From: CAYFKJ01 sp964528595 | GTDB lineage: Bacteria > Pseudomonadota > Alphaproteobacteria > UBA2966 | Assembly (NCBI GenBank): GCA_964528595.1 | Contig: CAZGTM010000090.1 | Span: 1 to 11,353, forward strand | Direction: 5' to 3' | Length of the DNA stretch: 11,353 nt | In this document: in pieces, positions 6,613 to 11,353 of the stretch | Position numbering within the stretch: the stretch's first letter is position 1 | Layout: each line of letters begins with the position of its first letter | Notes under the pieces: model-generated | Told to the model about the DNA's origin: nothing | Seen by the model: only the letters and a program-made list of their open reading frames with translations | The model's database searches: none | Made by a program: the position numbers and the translations under genes

Positions 6613-7656
6613 TCAGTTCATGGCCGCGTATTTCGCCATCGTCTTTCTCAGGTCTGCCAAGAGAGCCTTGCCGTCCAGACCAGCCTTGTTGGCCTTTTCG
6701 ACCCAAACGTCGGTCATGAAAGCGATTTTCTTGGCCCATTTGGCTTTTTCGGCATCCGAGAGAACGTTGATGGTCGCGCCGCCGTCTGTGGCAGCCTTCT
6801 TGCCGGCGACGTCAGCCCGGTCCCAACCGGCGCCGAGCATCTTGGCGCCCTTGACGCCGCCCCACTCGGTCAGCACGGCCTGCTGGTCCTTGGTCAGGCT
6901 GTTCCATTTTTTCTTGTTCATCACGACGGCAAACGGCGTGGTGTAAAGGCCGCCCGGCACCTCGAGATGATACTTGACGAGTTCGTGCAGTTTGAAGCCC
7001 CGAACGGCTTCCCACGGGAACAGAGCGCCGTCGGTAACGCCTTTCTGGATGGCTTCGTAGGCTTTGGGCGCCGACATGGCCACCGGCGTCGCGCCCAAGG
7101 CTTCCGCCATGCGCACACCGCCGCCACCGACACGCAGTTTGACATTCTGCAGATCCTCCAGCGTCTTGATCAATTTTTTGGAATGCACCATACCGGGGCC
7201 ATGGACCATCATGGTGATGACCTTGACGTCCTTGAACTCTTTGTCGAAGCCGATGTTGCGGTCGTACCAGTCCCAGGCGGCCTGGCTGCCGACCTCAGCG
7301 TTGGGCGCGATAAACGGCAGTTCCACGCCGCGCACGATTTCGAACGGACCGGGCGTGTAGGCCATGACATGGTAGGCGAGATCCGCCGCGCCCTTACGGA
7401 CGATATCGTACTGTGCCGGTGGCTTGGCGATCGGCGCCTTGTCAATGACGATATTGATACTGCCGCCGGATGCTTTCTTGATCTCGGCGATCCACGGCGG
7501 CAAGGTCCCCGCAGGCAGATGGTGTTTGATCGGTACCCAGTTCGCCATCCGAAGCGTGACGTCTTTCGCCACGGCCAGGCTGGAAACGCCGGCAATCAGT
7601 GACGTCAGCAGGACGCCCGATACCAGCCGCCCGGTAATACTCGACATAGATTTCAT
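6613..7656 (-). CDS. dctP: TRAP transporter periplasmic solute-binding protein (DctP type)
   Basis: The 347-aa protein begins with a Sec signal peptide (basic MKSMSSITGR, hydrophobic core, likely cleavage after AVA at residue 30), so the mature protein is periplasmic. The mature part starts VTLRMANWVP, typical for DctP. It carries the family core LRVGGGGVRMAEALGATPVAMSAPKAYEAIQKGVTDG (in two parts around residues 174-210), in which the Arg of LRVG should form the salt bridge with the carboxylate of the ligand. The substrate is thus probably an organic acid; which one cannot be read. ATG at 7656 has GGGAGAG at seven bases. It is the first gene of the dctPQM operon and follows a 197-base gap. 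It could supply either the mutase operon on one side or the hydroxyacid enzymes on the other. Confidence 0.93.
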   Translation of the reverse strand: MKSMSSITGRLVSGVLLTSLIAGVSSLAVAKDVTLRMANWVPIKHHLPAGTLPPWIAEIKKASGGSINIVIDKAPIAKPPAQYDIVRKGAADLAYHVMAYTPGPFEIVRGVELPFIAPNAEVGSQAAWDWYDRNIGFDKEFKDVKVITMMVHGPGMVHSKKLIKTLEDLQNVKLRVGGGGVRMAEALGATPVAMSAPKAYEAIQKGVTDGALFPWEAVRGFKLHELVKYHLEVPGGLYTTPFAVVMNKKKWNSLTKDQQAVLTEWGGVKGAKMLGAGWDRADVAGKKAATDGGATINVLSDAEKAKWAKKIAFMTDVWVEKANKAGLDGKALLADLRKTMAKYAAMN

Positions 7657-7853
7657 TGTGACTCTCCCTGTTCGTTAAGATGGTTATTGTCGCAATTACA
7701 CCGTATGTAAAATTCCCCCGGCACAGCTTGGCATCATCCGCGTTCAGAGTCGATTCGCGCGGAAAGTCCCGGCGATGCTCTGCCGTGCGTCACCAATACT
7801 AGCGAGAACTTAAGTCAGGTAAAGTATTGACAAATCCATCCGGAAGGCCGGCT
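7657..7853. promoter_or_regulatory. Intergenic region upstream of dctP, probable promoter and operator region
   Basis: These 197 bases hold no gene. Reading leftward toward dctP, TTTACC (7823-7818) and TAGTAT (7801-7796) form a weak -35/-10 pair spaced by 16. Nearer the gene, TGTAAT (7700-7695) resembles a -10 box and overlaps a short inverted repeat, TTACA-N5-TGTAA (7696-7710). The best element is the concentric dyad at 7794-7829, listed separately. No convincing terminator follows the dehydrogenase gene: GAAG/CTTC around 7843-7855 makes only a 4-bp stem without a T-run. The region suggests separate control of the transporter, though read-through from the upstream genes is possible. Confidence 0.5.
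7794..7829. repeat. Concentric dyad-symmetric element, candidate operator upstream of dctP
   Basis: CAATACT at 7794-7800 and AGTATTG at 7823-7829 are perfect inverted copies. Exactly midway between them is an 8-bp palindrome, ACTTAAGT (7808-7815); both symmetries share the centre 7811.5. The seven-base spacers on each side do not match. The element overlaps the weak leftward promoter pair proposed for dctPQM. Such nested symmetry fits a dimeric or tetrameric regulator, but no regulator gene for it is seen in the window. Confidence 0.45.
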
Positions 7854-8753
7854 TCAGACCGGAGAATACCGGTCGTTCTCCAGGAAATATTTGATGATCG
7901 TGGAGATATCGCTCTCTCCGTCACCCCCTTCCGCAACAGCACGCATGATCGACAAAGCGGACGACGTCATGGGCAGTGTGGCATCGACGCCTTCGGCGAT
8001 GTTTTCGACCACGTCCAGATCCTTAATCATGGTGTTGGTCGCGCCGAGCGGGTTTGAATAATCCTGGGCCGCCATGCGCGGGGCGAATAACCGAAACGGA
8101 ATGGAATCGGCAAAACCGCCGCTGAGGGCTTCGGTGAGGCGGGTTGCGTCGACGCCCGACTTCAACGCGAAACTCACGGCTTCCGCAACCACTGCCATGG
8201 TGCAACCGGAGATGATCTGGTTGCACATCTTGGTGGACTGCCCTGCCCCTGCTCCGCCCATCCGGGTGAAGCGGGAACAGAGGTTCATCACCACCGGCCG
8301 GACCGTTTCGATATCTGCTTCCTCGCCGCCCGCCATGATCGCCAGGGTTCCGGCTTCGGCACCCGGTACGCCGCCGGAAACAGGCGCGTCGACCCAGCCC
8401 ATGCCGTTGGCGTTCTTGAGGCGTGACGCGAACTGCCGGCTGGTCTCCGGGTGCAAAGTGGAAAAATCCACCAGGATTTTCGGCTCCGATGCCTGGGCCA
8501 CTCCGTCCAGCCCGAAGACGACGGCCTCGACCGCCTCGGCATTCATCAGACAAAGGAAAACGAAGTCGCATTCCGCCGCTAGCTGGGCCGGCGTCTCCGC
8601 CGCCACCGCACCGCGTTCCACCACCGGGTTGAGCTTGTCGCGGGATCGGTTCCATACCGTGACCGCATGGCCGGAATCGAGCAGCCTTTCGACCATCGGC
8701 CGCCCCATCAGGCCAACTCCGATGTAGCCGATCCGCGGGCTTTCAGCGCTCAT
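7854..8753 (-). CDS. NAD(P)-dependent beta-hydroxyacid dehydrogenase (GarR / 3-hydroxyisobutyrate dehydrogenase family)
   Basis: This 299-aa protein has all the signatures of the family: the dinucleotide loop GVGLMGRPM (12-20), WNRS (34-37, the Asn-Arg pair favouring NADP), the substrate motif DAPVSGG (122-128), the catalytic motif GAGQSTKMCNQI with Lys175, and KDLD (244-247). It should oxidise a beta-hydroxyacid or reduce the matching semialdehyde. With a hydroxypyruvate isomerase two genes upstream, tartronate semialdehyde to glycerate (GarR role) is the first guess; 3-hydroxyisobutyrate is the main alternative. ATG at 8753 was chosen over an in-frame ATG at 8774 because it overlaps the stop of the upstream dehydratase gene as ATGA (8753-8750) and follows a strong GGAGG by seven bases. 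It is the last gene of its module. Confidence 0.92.
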   Translation of the reverse strand: MSAESPRIGYIGVGLMGRPMVERLLDSGHAVTVWNRSRDKLNPVVERGAVAAETPAQLAAECDFVFLCLMNAEAVEAVVFGLDGVAQASEPKILVDFSTLHPETSRQFASRLKNANGMGWVDAPVSGGVPGAEAGTLAIMAGGEEADIETVRPVVMNLCSRFTRMGGAGAGQSTKMCNQIISGCTMAVVAEAVSFALKSGVDATRLTEALSGGFADSIPFRLFAPRMAAQDYSNPLGATNTMIKDLDVVENIAEGVDATLPMTSSALSIMRAVAEGGDGESDISTIIKYFLENDRYSPV

Positions 8754-10480
8754 TGCGCTTCCTCCATTTCCCATTCCAGATTACCCCTGTGGGTGACGGC
8801 GCCGAGATGAGCCGAACCGACCTGATCGGCGTACTTCTGTAGGACGCCCGCAAGCGGCGCGCTCCGCTCGTTCGGTTTCCAAGCGTTTCGGCGCTCCGCC
8901 ATTTCGCTCTCGCTAATCATCAGGTCCATCGTCCGTTTTTCGGCATCGATGCGGATCGTATCGCCGTTCCGGACGAGGGCGAGCGGCCCTCCCGCTCCAG
9001 CTTCGGGAGAGACATAGCCGATGCACATACCCCGGGTGGCGCCGGAAAAGCGGCCGTCCGTAATCAGAGCCACCTTCTCGCCCATGCCCTGACCGTAGAT
9101 CACGGCCGTCGGGCCCAGCATCTCGCGCATGCCCGGCCCGCCCTTCGGGCCTTCGTTGCGGACAATAATGACGTCGCCTTCCTCGTAGGCGCGTTCCCGG
9201 ATGACGGCCATGCAGTCTTCTTCGCTTTCGAACACGCGGGCCGGCCCCTCGTGCACGAGCTTGGCGAGGCCCGCCACCTTGATCAGGGCGCCGTCCGGCG
9301 CGAGATTGCCTTTCAAGACGACAACCCCGCCCGTCGGCGAGATCGGCGTCGCGGCATCGTGGATCACCTCACCGTCCGGCGGGTTCGCGTCCGCCACGGT
9401 TTCCGACAGGGAAGTTCCCATGATGGTCGGCGTATCGCCGTGCAGATGGCCCTGGTCCAACAATGTCTTGACGATCACGGCGATGCCGCCGAGGCGGTGA
9501 ACGTCTTCGGCGTAGTAAACGCCGCCTGGTTGGAGGTTGCCGATAAGCGGCGTGCGTTCGAATACCTCGGCGACGTCCTCGAGCGTGAAGCGGATGCCGG
9601 CTTCGTGGGCGATGGCCGGAATGTGAAGCCCGGCATTGGTTGAGCCACCGGTCGCGGCGACGACGGCGCAGGCGTTCTCCAGGCTTTTGCGCGTTACCAG
9701 ATCACGCGGCAGAGGGCCGCCGTTGTTGAGGATATCCATGACGGTGTGGCCGGCCCGCCTGCCCAGCGCCCGGCGTTCCTCGAACACCGCCGGCGCGGTC
9801 GCCGAACCGGGCAGCGCCAGCCCCAGCACTTCAGACACCATGGCCATGGTGTTGGCGGTGAACTGACCGGGACAGGCGCCGATTGTCGGCATCGCCACGC
9901 GTTCCAGTTCGTCCAAATCCTCGGCGGACATCTCCCCCGTCTGAACGGCGCCCACCCCTTCGTAGGTCGTAATCAGGGAGACCGGCTTGCCGCGCCAGGT
10001 CCCGACCAACGTACTGCCGCCATGCAGGAACACCGATGGCACGTTACAGCGGACCATCGCCATCATGATGGCCGGCAGGTTCTTGTCGCAGCCGGCATAG
10101 CCGACCAGGGCGTCATAGGCGTGACCCCGGACGACGAGCTCGATGGAATCGGCAATCACCTCCCGCGAGACGAGCGAGCATTTCATGCCCTGGTGGTTCA
10201 TGCTGATGCCGTCCGATACCGATATCGTCGTGAACGACCGCGGCGTGCCGCCCGCCTCCTCAACGCCGGCGTAGGCGTTCTCGGCCTGCTGCGCCAGATT
10301 GGCGTTACAGGGCGAAGTTTGGTTTGCCGTCGTCACGACGCCGACGAACGGGCGGGACATTGCCTCGTCGTCCAGTCCCATGCCGCGCATGAAGCCCCGG
10401 TGCGGCGTCCGGTCCAGCCCGTTGGTCGTGATCCGGGAGCGAAGTCCTCTTTGATTGCTGCCGTATGTGTGTTCCGTCAT
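8750..10480 (-). CDS. IlvD/Edd-family dehydratase, dihydroxyacid dehydratase-like
   Basis: The 576-aa protein follows the dihydroxyacid dehydratase plan: TNGLDRTPHRG near the N-terminus, and cluster cysteines in SPCN (Cys58), GCDK (Cys131, with Lys133 the probable carbamylated metal ligand) and GACPGQFTANTM (Cys203). Further along are STNAGLH, KGNLAP, EGPKGGPGMREML and DGRFSGATRG with the likely catalytic Ser479. Three cysteines suggest a [2Fe-2S] cluster. The enzyme removes water from 2,3-dihydroxy acids to give 2-keto acids. The sequence is closer to DHAD than to the pentonate dehydratases. Its place between hydroxypyruvate isomerase and a beta-hydroxyacid dehydrogenase, with no other branched-chain amino acid gene, suggests a catabolic paralogue rather than the biosynthetic enzyme. 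In the motif that reads GHVSPEA in E. coli IlvD, His is Tyr489. ATG at 10480 has GGGAG six to seven bases upstream. Confidence 0.92.
   Translation of the reverse strand: MTEHTYGSNQRGLRSRITTNGLDRTPHRGFMRGMGLDDEAMSRPFVGVVTTANQTSPCNANLAQQAENAYAGVEEAGGTPRSFTTISVSDGISMNHQGMKCSLVSREVIADSIELVVRGHAYDALVGYAGCDKNLPAIMMAMVRCNVPSVFLHGGSTLVGTWRGKPVSLITTYEGVGAVQTGEMSAEDLDELERVAMPTIGACPGQFTANTMAMVSEVLGLALPGSATAPAVFEERRALGRRAGHTVMDILNNGGPLPRDLVTRKSLENACAVVAATGGSTNAGLHIPAIAHEAGIRFTLEDVAEVFERTPLIGNLQPGGVYYAEDVHRLGGIAVIVKTLLDQGHLHGDTPTIMGTSLSETVADANPPDGEVIHDAATPISPTGGVVVLKGNLAPDGALIKVAGLAKLVHEGPARVFESEEDCMAVIRERAYEEGDVIIVRNEGPKGGPGMREMLGPTAVIYGQGMGEKVALITDGRFSGATRGMCIGYVSPEAGAGGPLALVRNGDTIRIDAEKRTMDLMISESEMAERRNAWKPNERSAPLAGVLQKYADQVGSAHLGAVTHRGNLEWEMEEAQ
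8761..8765 (-). promoter_or_regulatory. Ribosome binding site that fixes the dehydrogenase start
   Basis: GGAGG on the minus strand lies seven bases before the ATG at 8753 and inside the end of the upstream dehydratase gene. It favours this start over the ATG at 8774, which lies upstream of the site. Confidence 0.7.
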
Positions 10481-10562
10481 TTGGGTCTCCCAGTTCGCAC
10501 CTTGCGTTCAAGCGATATGTCTTGAAAATCAGTGAATTCAAATGGGACCGACAAGGCCGTGG

Positions 10563-11345
10563 TCATGCCGTCCATTTCTCGAAATCTTTGCGCCAACCCA
10601 AGCTTTCCGCGGTTTCACCGATCGGTCTGTATTCCGCCGAGACGCAGCCGTCGTATCCCGTTTCCTTTAGCGTCCTCAGCGCCCTCTCGAAATCGATTGT
10701 CCCCGTTCCCGGTTCATGCCGTCCCGGCGTATCGGCGAACTGCACATGGGCGGTCACTTCGGCCGCCCGCTGAATGGCGTTGCTTAACGAGGCTTCCGTC
10801 TGGGCCATGTGGTAGAAATCGAACAGAAGCCCAACGTTCTCCCGATCAACCGCCTCTACCGCTTCAATCGCGGGGTCGAGTTCGTTGAACAGAAAGCCGG
10901 GCACGTCGTTCGGATTGACCGGTTCAACCAAAACCGTGGCGTCAATTTCGGCGAAACGATCGGCGGCAAAGCGAAGGTTATCGATCAAGGTGCGCGTCGC
11001 TTCTTCGCCCCGCCCCTCGGGCGGGCGGCCGGAAAGCGAATTGATGCGCCTGACGCCGAGTGCACGGGCATAGTCGAAACACTTCTCGACGGCCTGACGG
11101 TATTCCGCTTCCCGCCCCGGCACACAGGTCAAACCCACGTCGCCTGCGTCGAAATTACCGAGGGGTATGTTGATAAGCGCCATCTCCACCCCCGCGCGTT
11201 CCTTGGCGGCCAGCAAATCCGGTAAATCCGCCTCGTAGGGAAACTGGATTTCCACAACGTCGAAACCGGCCTTGGCGGCGGCGTCGAGCCGCCCGATCAA
11301 TGGAGCCTCGCAAAACAGCATCGATAGATTTGCGGCGAAACGCAT
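10563..11345 (-). CDS. hyi: Hydroxypyruvate isomerase
   Basis: The 260-aa protein is very close along its whole length to E. coli Hyi: it opens MRFAANLSMLF, has CVPGREAEYR (75-84) and ends near AEYRP. Metal ligands of this TIM-barrel family are visible as Glu141 (VEPVN), Asp176 (FDFYH), Gln202 (VQFAD) and Glu238 (AEYRP). PGTGTIDF is also conserved. The enzyme interconverts hydroxypyruvate and tartronate semialdehyde, which the dehydrogenase two genes downstream could reduce to glycerate. ATG at 11345 is the natural start by comparison with Hyi; only eight bases upstream remain (CAGG four bases before it). An 82-base gap with no clear promoter separates it from the dehydratase gene, so the two probably share a transcript. 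Related sugar-phosphate isomerase/epimerase proteins with other substrates remain possible. Confidence 0.88.
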   Translation of the reverse strand: MRFAANLSMLFCEAPLIGRLDAAAKAGFDVVEIQFPYEADLPDLLAAKERAGVEMALINIPLGNFDAGDVGLTCVPGREAEYRQAVEKCFDYARALGVRRINSLSGRPPEGRGEEATRTLIDNLRFAADRFAEIDATVLVEPVNPNDVPGFLFNELDPAIEAVEAVDRENVGLLFDFYHMAQTEASLSNAIQRAAEVTAHVQFADTPGRHEPGTGTIDFERALRTLKETGYDGCVSAEYRPIGETAESLGWRKDFEKWTA

Positions 11346-11353
11346 TAAACCTG

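Noticed and set aside
6562..7602. Long open frame on the plus strand opposite dctP
   Set aside because: It lies antisense to a clear signal-peptide-bearing TRAP binding protein, has no recognisable domain and reflects GC-rich codon structure. The same holds for plus-strand frames at 5922-6719 and 9746-10525.
7827..7832. Perfect TTGACA on the plus strand, a possible rightward promoter
   Set aside because: No -10-like hexamer lies 16-18 bases downstream, and it would read antisense into the dehydrogenase gene. It is part of the right arm of the nested dyad.
8750..10480. Sugar-acid (xylonate/arabonate) dehydratase
   Set aside because: The N-terminal pattern is TNGLDRTPHRG with SPCN, as in dihydroxyacid dehydratase, not the RSxxWF and TWSELTPCN pattern of pentonate dehydratases.

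Overview
The window is GC-rich, densely coded and mostly read leftward. Its gene types (a three-gene TRAP transporter, a B12-dependent acyl-CoA mutase, Hyi, GarR-like and IlvD-family enzymes) suggest a heterotrophic proteobacterium, most likely an alphaproteobacterium. That placement is inference from gene content and base composition; no marker gene is present.

Region 1 (1-288, + strand) is the 3' end of a DnaQ-like (DEDDh) 3'-5' exonuclease gene, cut by the window edge.

Region 2 (334-3990, - strand) is a compact operon read as follows: PaaK-like acyl-CoA ligase, large subunit of an adenosylcobalamin-dependent acyl-CoA mutase, separate small B12-binding subunit, and an 87-aa three-helix membrane protein. 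Two of the three junctions are ATGA overlaps and the third is at most a short gap, so the genes look translationally coupled. The order suggests activation of a carboxylic acid to its CoA thioester and then a carbon-skeleton rearrangement. The mutase keeps the catalytic His but has lost the Tyr and Arg that recognise the carboxylate of methylmalonyl-CoA. It also does not match the residue sets recalled for isobutyryl-CoA or 2-hydroxyisobutyryl-CoA mutase. This is the most novel part of the window. A divergent TetR-family gene (4148-4756, + strand) faces the operon, and a perfect 18-bp AT-rich palindrome lies in the shared intergenic region.

Region 3 (4781-7656, - strand) is a complete TRAP transporter (DctP, DctQ, DctM in transcription order), convergent with the TetR gene. 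Upstream of dctP is a 197-bp gap with a concentric dyad-symmetric element, so this operon probably has its own promoter.

Region 4 (7854-11345, - strand) is a catabolic module of hydroxypyruvate isomerase, an IlvD-family dehydratase, and a GarR/3-hydroxyisobutyrate-type dehydrogenase joined to the dehydratase by an ATGA overlap. Together these would handle small hydroxy or dihydroxy acids around tartronate semialdehyde and glycerate. The TRAP system could import the acid used by region 4 or the one used by the mutase operon; the sequence alone does not decide. No RNA gene, CRISPR array, insertion sequence or phage gene was seen.
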